Source of the DNA: CAYYNQ01 sp964473105
GTDB taxonomy: Bacteria > Sumerlaeota > Sumerlaeia > MVZB01
NCBI GenBank assembly: GCA_964473105.1
Contig: CAYYNQ010000103.1
Location: 1 to 64,000, forward strand
Direction of reading: 5' to 3'
Length of the DNA stretch: 64,000 nucleotides
Of this stretch, positions 48,169-57,539 are shown one piece after another (position 1 is the stretch's first letter; each line of letters opens with the position of its first letter). Position numbers and translations under genes: made by a program. A model generated the notes under the pieces. The model searched no databases and had not been told where the DNA came from. It was given only the letters and a program-made list of their open reading frames with translations.

Positions 48169-49479
48169 ATGATGTCTGGGGCAATGAAAATTGGGATGAT
48201 TGGATTCGGCAATATTGGTACAGGCGTGGTCAAATATCTTGATCAGTTGCGCCAACTTCACGCGGCAAGGCTCCCGCGCCCCATGGCGTTAAGCCGGATT
48301 GTTGACAAGGATATCACCACAAGGCGTGATGCACCATATGACCTTGGGATCCTCAGCAATGATCTTGATGCGCTTTATAGTGATCCAGAGATTGAGGTTG
48401 TCATTGAACTGGTGGGGGGTGAGGAACCCGCACGAAGTTTTATCGAAAGGGCACTCATCTCTGGCAAGCATGTGGTTACGGCTAACAAAGCCGTGATGGC
48501 GGCCTATGGACCCGAACTACTTGATCTGGCCGATGAGCAAGGGGTCGGGCTGTTATTCGAGGCTTCTGTTGCAGGTGGGATACCGATCATTCGGGCCTTC
48601 CAGCAGGGATTGTGCGCGAGTGAACTGACCAGCGTTCAGGGAATCCTAAACGGGACATGCAATTACATCCTGACACGTATGGGTGAGGAGGGGTTGGAAT
48701 TCGATATGGTTTTGGCTGATGCACAGAAACTCGGCTATGCTGAACCGGATCCCACATACGATATTCAAGGTTATGATACTGCCCACAAAACGGCAATTCT
48801 CGCATCATTAGCCTTCGGAATGGATATCCGTTACAAGGATGTTTATGTCGAGGGTATCGAGCATATCCAGCCGCCTGATCTTCGGTATGCGAAGGAACTG
48901 GGTTTTGTGGTAAAGCTGCTCGGGATTGCCAGGCGTGAGCGCCCGGAACAGGCGGTTGAAGTGCGTGTGCACCCAACGCTGGTTCCGTTGACCTCTCCCT
49001 TGGGCCAGGTCGGCGGGGTTTATAACAGTCTTCTAGTTGATGGTTATCCGATCGGCCCGACAATGTATTATGGGCAGGGCGCCGGTCCGGATGCGACAAG
49101 TTCTGCGGTCATCAGTGACCTGATGGCCTTGGCATCGGATATACGCGGTTTCAATCGTTGGCGTGATTCTAGGTTGAGGGCTGATATGCATCACAAACAG
49201 ACCAAGCCTATGGAATGTTTGCAGGCTCGTTACTACCTGAGGTTTGAGATGCACGACCAAGCCGGAGTGATGGACGTGATCCGCCAGATTATGAATGAAC
49301 AAAACGTTTCGGTCGATTCGATGATTCAGGATCCTGACGCAAGGGGGGTCGATGATTCCACATCGATCACGATCATCACGCATCAGGTGCGGGAAGCGGA
49401 TATCCAGTCTGCCATTGAGAGGGTTGAGCTAAATAAGGCCAGTCATGATAAGGCTCTTGTAATCCGTTTTATGGAGTAG
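48169..49479 (+). CDS. hom: Homoserine dehydrogenase
   Basis: This enzyme reduces aspartate semialdehyde to homoserine in threonine/methionine synthesis. The NAD(P) motif IGMIGFGNIGTGVV opens the protein, followed by VIELVGGEEPA, KHVVTANKAVMA, FEASVAGGIPIIR, GTCNYILTRM and YAEPDPTYDIQGYD. A C-terminal ACT domain (LRFEMHDQAGVMDVIRQIM) probably mediates feedback by threonine. I chose ATG at 48169, with AAAGG six bases upstream; ATGs at 48172 and 48184 are close alternatives. No lysC or thrB/C is adjacent. Confidence 0.95.
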   Translation: MMSGAMKIGMIGFGNIGTGVVKYLDQLRQLHAARLPRPMALSRIVDKDITTRRDAPYDLGILSNDLDALYSDPEIEVVIELVGGEEPARSFIERALISGKHVVTANKAVMAAYGPELLDLADEQGVGLLFEASVAGGIPIIRAFQQGLCASELTSVQGILNGTCNYILTRMGEEGLEFDMVLADAQKLGYAEPDPTYDIQGYDTAHKTAILASLAFGMDIRYKDVYVEGIEHIQPPDLRYAKELGFVVKLLGIARRERPEQAVEVRVHPTLVPLTSPLGQVGGVYNSLLVDGYPIGPTMYYGQGAGPDATSSAVISDLMALASDIRGFNRWRDSRLRADMHHKQTKPMECLQARYYLRFEMHDQAGVMDVIRQIMNEQNVSVDSMIQDPDARGVDDSTSITIITHQVREADIQSAIERVELNKASHDKALVIRFME

Positions 49480-49716
49480 AACCACATGAATGGTCTTGTC
49501 AATGAATCCATGAAAATTATCCTGAAGAGGCCAGGAAATATGCGGGTGGGCAAGTGACAGGGTTTGCTCCTGATTCAAAAACTCAAGTGGAACAGGCTTG
49601 TAATGATAAGGTGGATTCGGGCTCGTGTTATTGAGGAAAGAATCTGTATGCATTGAATTCTTTATCGTCAGGGTAGGGATTTTGCGAGTGACCTTGTGTT
49701 GATCATTTGACGACGA

Positions 49717-50952
49717 TTAAAATTTCATATGCTGGGACGGGAGTGATTCTATTCTCTTTCCGGAGGGTTCTCCCTCCCGCCGGTGAAAACCGAGGAGCAT
49801 CATGATCGGAATTAGAAGGGTGATCATGATCCCCGTCCAAAAATAGCTACGGGTGGTTCCGATCAGGTCATAAAGTAGGCCCGCAATCAATGCACCGATG
49901 CCCCAGCCCAACCCGTAATTAAAACCCGATACAAGGCTCTGCCCGGTTCCCCCCATTCCTCCCGGTGAAATCTCGTGTCCGCGGGCAATACTGCCCACCC
50001 ACATCATGCCGAATGTGGGGCCGTGAAGCAGCTGGATCAGGATGATGGACCAGACCTCGGCGCAGACTGCGAAGCCAAATGCCCTGATGGCGAGGAAGGC
50101 GAAGGCACAGAGCATTAGGCGATTCGCGCCCCATTGCTTGAGAAGCAGTCCTGAAAACAACATGACGGGTATTTCGCTGAGCGCGGCCATCACGATTACG
50201 GATGCCATGACATTGCTTCCAAAACCCAGTGATTTCAGGTGAAGAATATAGAATGCAAACAACATGTTGAGACCCATGCCGTGGAGAAAAACAAAAAATA
50301 ACAGACGGGCCAAGTTCGAATTCCGGAGCATGCCCCGCGCTCCTTTCCAGAAATCCCTGCCGATACTTTTCGGCCATGAGGGTTGTCCCAGGAGCACAAG
50401 GCCCAGAAGGAGATAGAAGAAAAGGCCGGTGATGAACAGCGGGAAGAGTCCCGACCGATCGATTAAGAAGCCCGCCGGGAAAGTCATGGTGACCCAGCCA
50501 ATACTGCCCCATAGCCGGAGTTTCCCGACCTCATTGGATTTATCGCCAAGGTTGTGTAATGAAAGGTTGTCGATGAATGGCATCAGCGGGGCGAAGCAAA
50601 CGGAGTAACCGATCACCAGGGGCAGCATAAAATTGAAGGTGGATGCCCTGAGCAGTCCGAAGATGAATAAAATACTGCCAAAGATGAGCGAGATCAGGAT
50701 AAGTCTATGCTGATGTGTGAAGTCGGCGAGACTGCTCCAGACCGGTGCGGCCAAGATCAGGGCGGCTGAAGGCATGGCCAGTAGAAGTCCCATCCTGCTT
50801 CCATCCAGCCCGTGGGATTCATAGAGCAGCTGAAACCAAGGCACCATCGTGGCCATTCCGCTGAACAGAAGGAAGTAGACCATCTTGAGGCGGAATGTAT
50901 GAAGTTGATCCATGTTTTGGTATTGTTCCAATCGTTGTCGGGGCTCTATCAT
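49717..50952 (-). CDS. Major facilitator superfamily transporter, MFS_1-like / HcaT-like
   Basis: There are about twelve hydrophobic segments, beginning near MVYFLLFSGMATMVPWF. Features include LPLVIGYSVCFAPLMPFIDNLSL, GKLRLWGSIGWV and GMGGTGQSLVSGFNYGLGWGIGALIAGLLYD, the pattern of the small-substrate MFS group that includes 3-phenylpropionate and maltose-type permeases. The substrate is unknown. I chose the ATG at 50952; the frame extends to 51036 and another Met is at 50913, and no ribosome site is strong. It lies on the minus strand between hom and wecB without an operon partner. Confidence 0.83.
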   Translation of the reverse strand: MIEPRQRLEQYQNMDQLHTFRLKMVYFLLFSGMATMVPWFQLLYESHGLDGSRMGLLLAMPSAALILAAPVWSSLADFTHQHRLILISLIFGSILFIFGLLRASTFNFMLPLVIGYSVCFAPLMPFIDNLSLHNLGDKSNEVGKLRLWGSIGWVTMTFPAGFLIDRSGLFPLFITGLFFYLLLGLVLLGQPSWPKSIGRDFWKGARGMLRNSNLARLLFFVFLHGMGLNMLFAFYILHLKSLGFGSNVMASVIVMAALSEIPVMLFSGLLLKQWGANRLMLCAFAFLAIRAFGFAVCAEVWSIILIQLLHGPTFGMMWVGSIARGHEISPGGMGGTGQSLVSGFNYGLGWGIGALIAGLLYDLIGTTRSYFWTGIMITLLIPIMMLLGFHRREGEPSGKRIESLPSQHMKF

Positions 50953-51157
50953 GACCACCACAGAAATGAGGACGCACCGGTCAGTCAGGCAAAATAGCCG
51001 GGTATTTCCAGTGCCCTGGAGGGGACGAAGGGACAAGGTCAGGTCACCTTTAAAAAGCGATCAAGTCCTTTTTTTGAATTTATGTCGGGTATATTCTGTC
51101 CCGGACTGCCACTGATTGCTCAACAATGAAGATAATCATGAAGATGATAAATAACAT

Positions 51158-52288
51158 TCACCAGGATTGTTCCTCCAGTATATCAGCGATCTGCCTTGCA
51201 GCAGTTCCGTTACCGTAAGGATTGGAAGCCCGACTCATCGAGGAATAAAGTCCCGTATCGTCTAGTAATAATGATGTTTCATGAACGATCCGTTCCGTTT
51301 CCGTTCCAACCAGTTTCGCGGTTCCAGCGGCCACTGCCTCGGGGCGTTCGGTTTCCCCTCGCATCACCAGGACGGGTTTCCCCAGGTATGGTGCCTCTTC
51401 CTGGATTCCGCCGCTGTCGGTCAGGATAAGATGGCAATGATCCATTGCCCATGTGAAAGGCATGTATTCCATGGGGTCAACCAAGCGAATATTTGAGACG
51501 CCGCCCAGCAGTTGATTCACTGGTTTCCGGACCGCAGGATTGAGGTGGACCGGGTAGACCCAAAGGTAGTCATTATATTTCCCCGCCAGTTCGCACAGGG
51601 CCCGACAGATCGACTCAAGCCCCGCCCCAAAATTTTCACGGCGGTGTCCCGTGATCAGGACCATTCGTTTCTGTGCGAGTTCCAGTGTGTCCGGGAAATC
51701 TGGAGGCATTCTCGGTTTACTCGCGCGGACCCTGTCAACCATGATCCTCAATGCATCGACGACGGTGTTTCCGGTGACCCAAATACGTGAAGCATCGATA
51801 CCTTCTGAGACAAGTCTGTCCTGTGCGGTGGTTGTCGGGGCAAAATGATAATCCGCTAGGTGGCCTATGAGCTTGCGATTCATCTCTTCAGGATAGGGGA
51901 AATATCTGTCTCCGGTGCGTAGCCCCGCTTCGACATGAACAATTGGAATCTTATTGTAATATGCTGCAAGAGCGGACATGAATGCCGTGGTTGTGTCACC
52001 TTGGATCACCAAGCAGTCAGGGCGTTCCTTTTCAAGGTGTTCAGAGAGTCTCTCGAGGATCCTGCATGATATTTCCGGGAGGGACTGTTCGGGCCGCATC
52101 AGGTTGAAGTCGCTTTCGATATTTAATTCAAATGCCCGTGTGACCTGGTCGAGCATTTCGCGATGCTGGCCGGTTACATGGCAATGGACATCGAACCGGG
52201 CTGACCTGCTGTGGAGTTCGATTATGAGCGGGGCTAGCTTGATGGCCTCAGGACGGGTCCCGAATACCAGTGTTATTCTTTTTTTCAT
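51158..52288 (-). CDS. wecB: UDP-N-acetylglucosamine 2-epimerase (non-hydrolysing)
   Basis: WecB interconverts UDP-GlcNAc and UDP-ManNAc for surface glycans. Seen are FGTRPEAIKLAPL at the start, HVTGQHREMLDQV, VIQGDTTTAFMSALAAYY, VHVEAGLRTGDRYFPYPEEMNR, ITGHRRENFG, the catalytic-site DSGGIQEEAP and GETERPEAV. The 376 residues are normal. The gene lies ten bases after hemL on the same strand, so they probably share a transcript although the pathways differ. UDP-ManNAc users are not evident in the window. Confidence 0.95.
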   Translation of the reverse strand: MKKRITLVFGTRPEAIKLAPLIIELHSRSARFDVHCHVTGQHREMLDQVTRAFELNIESDFNLMRPEQSLPEISCRILERLSEHLEKERPDCLVIQGDTTTAFMSALAAYYNKIPIVHVEAGLRTGDRYFPYPEEMNRKLIGHLADYHFAPTTTAQDRLVSEGIDASRIWVTGNTVVDALRIMVDRVRASKPRMPPDFPDTLELAQKRMVLITGHRRENFGAGLESICRALCELAGKYNDYLWVYPVHLNPAVRKPVNQLLGGVSNIRLVDPMEYMPFTWAMDHCHLILTDSGGIQEEAPYLGKPVLVMRGETERPEAVAAGTAKLVGTETERIVHETSLLLDDTGLYSSMSRASNPYGNGTAARQIADILEEQSW

Positions 52289-52298
52289 TATTACCGCG

Positions 52299-53594
52299 TT
52301 ATGACTTCAGCGATGAAAAGACTTCACCACCGGCCTCGATTGTTCGGTCGATGTCCGTTTCCGTATGTGCGGTGCTCACGAATGCAGTTTCAAACTGGCT
52401 GGGTGCAAAATAAATACCCTTTTTAAGCATGCCATGGAAATAGTCGGCATAGCGTTTCGTGTCCGACCGGGCTGCATCATCAAAATGTGTGACGGGCCCC
52501 AACTGGAAGAACATGCCGAGCATCGATCCCACTCGTGTGGAGAAGGTCTCAATCCCGGCATCGGCAGCAACCCCGGCAAGCCCCTCCATAAGACGGCAGG
52601 ATGTCCTTTCCAATTTTTCATAAAGGCTTCCGTCTTTCAGGAGTCTCAGGGTGGCAAGCCCCGCGGTCATGGCGAGCGGGTTTCCTGACAGTGTACCTGC
52701 CTGGTAGATCGGACCCGACGGCGCGATCTGTTCCATCAGGTCCTTCCTTCCGCCATAGGCGCCGACAGGCAGGCCCCCGCCGATCACCTTGCCGAGCATG
52801 GTCAGGTCGGGCATGACGTTGTAGAGCGACTGTGCACCGCCAAAGCCCACACGAAATCCGGTCATGACTTCATCAAAAATCAGCAACACATCGTATTGGT
52901 TGCAGAGGTTCCGCAGGCTCTGGAGATAACCCGGAAGCGGTGGCACGAGTCCCATGTTTCCGGCGATGGGTTCAAGCAGGACTGCGGCAATTTGGTCGGC
53001 TTGGTCCCGAAGTATATCTTCGACTGCCTTCAGGTTGTTGAACGGCACGCAAATTGTGTCGGCGGCCGTGGCAGTGGTGACCCCGGGGCTATCAGGCAGC
53101 CCGAAGGTTGCGACACCTGATCCGGCCTTAACAAGCAGGCTGTCGGCATGGCCGTGATAACAGCCCACCATCTTGATGATCCGCGGTCGGCCGGTAATAC
53201 CGCGGGCAAGCCGCAGGACCGCCATGCCCGCCTCAGTTCCGGAACTAACCATTCGTACCATCTCGATGGAAGGGATGGCTTCAATCACCAGTTCGGCCAG
53301 TTCCAATTCCGGTTCGGACGTGCAGCCGAAAGATGTTCCGCCATGTAGGGTTTTTTCGATGGTATCAACCACTTCAGGATGGGCATGACCAAGTATTAGC
53401 GGGCCCCAGGACCCTACATAATCGATAAAATAATTACCGTTGACATCGGTCATGGATGAGCCGGCGGCCTCGTGGATGAAAATCGGCGTTCCTCCGACCG
53501 CGCCAAACCCCCTGACCGGGCTATTCACGCCGCCCGGCATTAGTGTCTTCGCCCGTTTCTGCAGTTCCTGAGATCGGGTGATGGTGAGCGTCAT
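52299..53594 (-). CDS. hemL: Glutamate-1-semialdehyde 2,1-aminomutase
   Basis: HemL makes 5-aminolevulinate from glutamate-1-semialdehyde in the C5 heme route. Seen are LMPGGVNSPVRGF, SSGTEAGMAVLRLARGITGR, GCYHGHADSLLVKAGSG, EPIAGNMG, IFDEVMTGFR and LGKVIGGGLPVGAYGGR with the PLP lysine. The Met at 53594 has AGGGGA seven bases upstream; the frame also has a Met at 53612. wecB follows immediately. hemW elsewhere in the window is another heme-related gene, but hemA is not present. Confidence 0.95.
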   Translation of the reverse strand: MTLTITRSQELQKRAKTLMPGGVNSPVRGFGAVGGTPIFIHEAAGSSMTDVNGNYFIDYVGSWGPLILGHAHPEVVDTIEKTLHGGTSFGCTSEPELELAELVIEAIPSIEMVRMVSSGTEAGMAVLRLARGITGRPRIIKMVGCYHGHADSLLVKAGSGVATFGLPDSPGVTTATAADTICVPFNNLKAVEDILRDQADQIAAVLLEPIAGNMGLVPPLPGYLQSLRNLCNQYDVLLIFDEVMTGFRVGFGGAQSLYNVMPDLTMLGKVIGGGLPVGAYGGRKDLMEQIAPSGPIYQAGTLSGNPLAMTAGLATLRLLKDGSLYEKLERTSCRLMEGLAGVAADAGIETFSTRVGSMLGMFFQLGPVTHFDDAARSDTKRYADYFHGMLKKGIYFAPSQFETAFVSTAHTETDIDRTIEAGGEVFSSLKS

Positions 53595-54155
53595 TTGATT
53601 TCCCCTTTTCATGACGGGAGAGACTGGAATAGGGCCAGCCGATTCCAGTTTGGTGGTTCTGGCGGGTGGCTGTCAAGGAATGAGGAAGAGCCGATTATCC
53701 TTTCAAGGATGAAGTCAAAGCGTGGTATAGATCGGCGCCTTCTAGGCAGATGGCCTGGCCATGAGCGATCCATTCAATCAGTATCTGCCAAGGGTTGTTG
53801 GATCATTCGGCATAATCCGCCGAATTCGTCTTTTCTCTATCCGTCAACCGATTTGTAACGTTGCCTTCCGCCCAGTCAAGGAGCCATATCTGGCATTACG
53901 CAAGCTGGTTATTCATCTCTGAACGGGTTGGAATGCCATTTTGGGATATCTTGTGTTTCATGGAAATCCAGCAGTCTGATTCCCGCATCCAGGATCCATT
54001 ACACGCAATGTTTGGAGGTTTACGACACTCCGTGAAAATAGGCGCTGGATCTTTCCGCAGGACATCAGACCTTGACCCGTACAGGTGGTTCAATGGGGAG
54101 CTATCCTGTGGAATATAGTGCTTGGGCGTTACCAGAATCCACATTTATAAAAAAA

Positions 54156-54172
54156 TGGAACGATTCTTGAAT
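54156..54172 (+). promoter_or_regulatory. Distal sigma-54-like promoter/operator element
   Basis: The sequence is TGGAACGATTCTTGAAT. Compared with the sigma-54 consensus TGGCACN5TTGCA/T, it keeps the GG pair and TTG with the correct spacing but has A instead of C in the -24 box and A instead of C after TTG. An identical copy lies 191 bases downstream, just before rpoN. Preceding A-runs resemble upstream promoter context. Function is inferred. Confidence 0.45.
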
Positions 54173-54346
54173 CTCTATATGATATTGTTATTTAAAGGGT
54201 TGAGTCGTTTATAGAGATGATATTTCCGAGAGAACAGGATCTTGGTTTATGTTTGGCTCTTGAACCAGCCTGTTGCACGCGATAAATTTACGGACGCATC
54301 CGGCTTGGAGAATGGTGAGTATATTGGGAAGGGATGTTTTGGGTGG

Positions 54347-54363
54347 TGGAACGATTCTTGAAT
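54347..54363 (+). promoter_or_regulatory. Proximal sigma-54-like promoter/operator element before rpoN
   Basis: This is the identical 17-base TGGAACGATTCTTGAAT, ending 20 bases before the rpoN ATG. If used as a promoter, the start point would lie near 54373, leaving a very short leader. So it may instead be a site where sigma-54 holoenzyme represses or tunes its own gene. The exact repetition makes chance unlikely. Confidence 0.45.
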
Positions 54364-54383
54364 TTTGATTTGGACGCTAACTG

Positions 54384-56060
54384 ATGGCTTTAAACCTGCA
54401 ACAGCTCCAGAAGCAAACGCAACGTCTGATTATGACGCCGCAGATGCAGCAATCAATTCAGTTGCTCCAGCTAAATGCGATCGAACTGGAACAATTGGCT
54501 GAGCAGGAGCTGCTGGAAAATCCTTTTTTGGCCATTGATGAGGAGAAACCGGAGAATCCGGACCGTGAAAACGACCTTGAGAGCGTGGGGCGGGTCGATG
54601 ACGTGTCTTCCGGGGAACGGGCGTCCGCTCTGGATGATGAGGCCGGATATCAGAACGCCGATCCGGTTCAGGAACTGTCGCCGACCGGACCTGATATGGC
54701 GTCCCCCGGCGATTTGCCTTTGCCGGGTGATATGCCTGTTGAGACCAACCCTGAGGCTGAGCCGATTGGACCCGTCGAGGTGATTCCTAGCGGTGACCCG
54801 AATACATCCTCCGGGGCTGAGGCTGCCACTTCTGCCGAACCCTCATCCATTGAGGACGAGCCGGAACATTTCAAGGAAGTGGATCTCAACTGGGACGATT
54901 ATTACAGCGATGCTGAGAACAAGACCTACTTGGGTGGACGCGGTGAAAATGAGGAGCGTGATTTTTCTGAGTATGTGGCAGCCCGGACCTCATTGTATGA
55001 CCATCTGAATTGGCAGCTTCGTTGTTGTGTGTTGAGTGGGATCGACGCGCAGGTGGGTGAATACCTGATCGGCAGCCTGGACGATGATGGTTATATGTCA
55101 TCGGATGTTGTTCAGGATGCGGCAGTCCATTACGGTCTCGAGGTCGGAAAGGTTGAACAGACCTTGGCGATTATTCAGGAGTTTGATCCCCCGGGTATCG
55201 CAGCCAGGAATCTGGCTGAGTGCCTGCTGACTCAAATGAAGATGAACGAGAGTTACACGGACCTGGCACGGCAGGTTCTGGAGGAATATTTCACGGAATT
55301 CAAGAAGAAGAAATTTCGGGATATTGCCCGCCAGTTGGAGGTTGAAGAGGCTCTGATCCAGGATATATTTCAAAAGGTTTGTCGTCTTGAACCGCATCCG
55401 GGTCGTTCGCTGACCCGGGACTCGGTCCACTATATCAGCCCGGACGTCCATGTGAAGATCGTCGACGGCGAGGTCATGATCTACCTTAACGAGGGACAAG
55501 CTGGCCGGTTGTCCGTTGACCGCTTCTACCGGCGGATGCTTCGTCAGCAGCACAAGGCGATGAATCAAAAAGAGAAGGAGTATGCCTCCGATCGTTTTCG
55601 CTCGGCGCTGAACTTGATCAAGAACATAGAGAAGAGGAAATCAACGATCCTCCGCGTCACCGAGGCGATCATGGAAGTGCAGCGGGAGTTTCTGGACAAA
55701 GGTGTTGAGGTGCTGAAACCGCTGACTCTGCGCGAAATTGCGGAGGTGGTAGGCATGCATGAGTCCACCGTTGCTCGCGTCACCTCGCGTAAACATGTTG
55801 AAACCCCCCAAGGAACCTATCCGCTGAAATTCTTCTTTTCCTCGTCGATTGAGTCCTCCGGAAACGAAGCGATCAGTTCGCGTGCCATCAAGGACAAACT
55901 CCGGCAGATCATCGATGCGGAGGATGCGAAAAAACCGTTGTCGGACCAGAAGATTGCGGAGATGCTGAATGCACAGGGGTTTGACATCGCCCGCCGCACG
56001 GTGGCCAAATACCGTGAACAGTTGAAGATCCTCCCCGCCAAATATCGCCGTGAAACCTGA
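54384..56060 (+). CDS. rpoN: RNA polymerase sigma-54 factor
   Basis: The Gln/Leu-rich region I (1-50) is the activator-contact region. A long acidic, Pro/Ser-rich linker follows (about 51-180), much longer than usual, then the core-binding domain (about 185-370), a helix-turn-helix (LREIAEVVGMHESTVARVTSRK) and the RpoN box ARRTVAKYRE (536-545). All essential motifs are intact. The 558 residues exceed the usual ~480 because of the linker. Two sigma-54-like elements upstream suggest autoregulation. No lptB, hpf or ptsN homologue, the usual neighbours, was found. Confidence 0.95.
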   Translation: MALNLQQLQKQTQRLIMTPQMQQSIQLLQLNAIELEQLAEQELLENPFLAIDEEKPENPDRENDLESVGRVDDVSSGERASALDDEAGYQNADPVQELSPTGPDMASPGDLPLPGDMPVETNPEAEPIGPVEVIPSGDPNTSSGAEAATSAEPSSIEDEPEHFKEVDLNWDDYYSDAENKTYLGGRGENEERDFSEYVAARTSLYDHLNWQLRCCVLSGIDAQVGEYLIGSLDDDGYMSSDVVQDAAVHYGLEVGKVEQTLAIIQEFDPPGIAARNLAECLLTQMKMNESYTDLARQVLEEYFTEFKKKKFRDIARQLEVEEALIQDIFQKVCRLEPHPGRSLTRDSVHYISPDVHVKIVDGEVMIYLNEGQAGRLSVDRFYRRMLRQQHKAMNQKEKEYASDRFRSALNLIKNIEKRKSTILRVTEAIMEVQREFLDKGVEVLKPLTLREIAEVVGMHESTVARVTSRKHVETPQGTYPLKFFFSSSIESSGNEAISSRAIKDKLRQIIDAEDAKKPLSDQKIAEMLNAQGFDIARRTVAKYREQLKILPAKYRRET

Positions 56061-56685
56061 TTTGGGCTGCATTTCCCCCGGCAATTGTAATCGACAATCG
56101 GTCTCCGAACTCAGCCTAATGCGAAAATCAGTTATCCGTGGTTCCGAACCGGTAACGAACCTAGTCTATCGGAAGTTTGCGGTGCGCCGGGTAGTTGCCA
56201 TGTCGGAACCTTCCAGCCCGACGCGGATCTGCCTCGTGGTGATGATATGGAGCAGCATCCGGATCGGTTTGTGCGTCAACAGATCCTGTGGAATGTATCC
56301 CTCAAATTCAATGTTTATACCCTGGTTATTATTGATGACTTCAGGATCGAAGGAATGGGAATTAATATAGAATCCCCCTTAGTTCAGGATGTTCTGGAGA
56401 TGCCCGGTATCATGTAAAAAAGACATGTGATAATGAGCAATACTTGGTTCAACTTCACGGGTTTATCCCCACCTTCAAAAGGTCAAAATATGTTTGTGCA
56501 AAATTATTAAGTCCATAATGATAAGGATGAAGGGTAGAATGCCAATAAACAATTCCCACTTCGTCTCGATTATCCTGCAGGTGACCGAATTTCACAAGAT
56601 CCACCCATTGATTTCACTTTATCATTCGTTTTGGAACTGGGATGATATACCCGATTAACACCGTATATGTCTGGAGGAGCGAATC
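56061..56685. other. 625-base spacer between rpoN and the HpcH/HpaI aldolase
   Basis: A frame open from 56091 to 56417 (109 codons, first ATG at 56247) has no recognisable family and no clear ribosome site, so I do not call it a gene. The rest is short frames. No terminator hairpin was identified after rpoN. Confidence 0.45.
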
Positions 56686-57453
56686 ATGAAATGGATACGT
56701 GAGCGTATGCTTTCGGGTGAGACCCTTGTCGGTACCATGCTGAATCTGGCTTCCCCATTTACAGCTGAGATTGCAGGGCATGCTGGTTTCGACTGGCTTC
56801 TGATCGACTTGGAGCACGGCGTTGGCGATGAGATGACTCTTGTCCACCAGTTGCAGGCACTGTCCGCAACCCCGGCTGTGCCGTTGGTGCGGATCCCTGC
56901 TAATGAGACCTGGCGTTTCAAGCGGGTCTTGGACTTGGGTGTTTTCGGTGTTATGGTCCCGCATGTCAGCAGCGCCGCAGATGCCGAGCAGGTCGCGGGT
57001 GCCATGCGCTATCCTCCAAAGGGCGTTCGCGGGGCCAATAAATCCAATCGCGCCTGTTGTTTCGGCGGAAAGGCGGGAGATTATTACCCGCATGCCAACG
57101 ACAATCTGTTGTCGATTGTCCAGATTGAAACCGCCGAAGCGCTGGGCAATCTGGACGCGATCGCTGCGGTGGACGGGATCGATGTCCTGTTTGTCGGGCC
57201 GCTCGATTTGAGTGTCAGCATGGGGATTGAAGGCCAGTGGGACGATCCGGAATTCAAAAAGGCCCTGGAGCATATCGCCGATGCTTGTCGTAAACACGGA
57301 AAGGTTGCCGGGATGCATGCAATCAGCACCGATCTACTCAAGCCCACCCAGGATTTGGGATTTACGATGATCGGCATGGCAGTTGAGAGCATCACCGTGA
57401 CCCAGGCAATGAGGAATCTTTATTCTCAACTGGAAGTCGTGAAGAAGAAATAA
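56686..57453 (+). CDS. HpcH/HpaI-type class II pyruvate aldolase
   Basis: This TIM-barrel metal-dependent aldolase has GFDWLLIDLEHG (33-45), VRIPANETWRFKRVLDLGVFG, PPKGVRGANK with the catalytic arginine, VQIETAEALGN with a metal ligand glutamate, and FVGPLDLSVSMG. Members split 2-keto-3-deoxy sugars or hydroxyketo acids into pyruvate and an aldehyde. The 255 residues fit. The gene precedes a TIM-barrel isomerase by about 85 bases, and both lie in a carbohydrate-related block; the substrate is likely a keto-deoxy sugar acid, by inference. Confidence 0.9.
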   Translation: MKWIRERMLSGETLVGTMLNLASPFTAEIAGHAGFDWLLIDLEHGVGDEMTLVHQLQALSATPAVPLVRIPANETWRFKRVLDLGVFGVMVPHVSSAADAEQVAGAMRYPPKGVRGANKSNRACCFGGKAGDYYPHANDNLLSIVQIETAEALGNLDAIAAVDGIDVLFVGPLDLSVSMGIEGQWDDPEFKKALEHIADACRKHGKVAGMHAISTDLLKPTQDLGFTMIGMAVESITVTQAMRNLYSQLEVVKKK

Positions 57454-57539
57454 TCGAGTTATTCTGAGTCTTGAATCTCGATCGTGAAACCCTGTATAAA
57501 TCTACCTGCTCCAGAATATTACAGAAGGAGGAAGTCGGC

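Larger units (their letters stand above)
53595..54383. other. 790-base spacer between hemL and rpoN, with tandem sigma-54-like sites
   Basis: No gene-like frame is present. The right half is AT-rich and contains two identical 17-base elements (54156-54172 and 54347-54363), annotated separately. The left part also carries the hemL promoter in divergent orientation. Confidence 0.5.
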
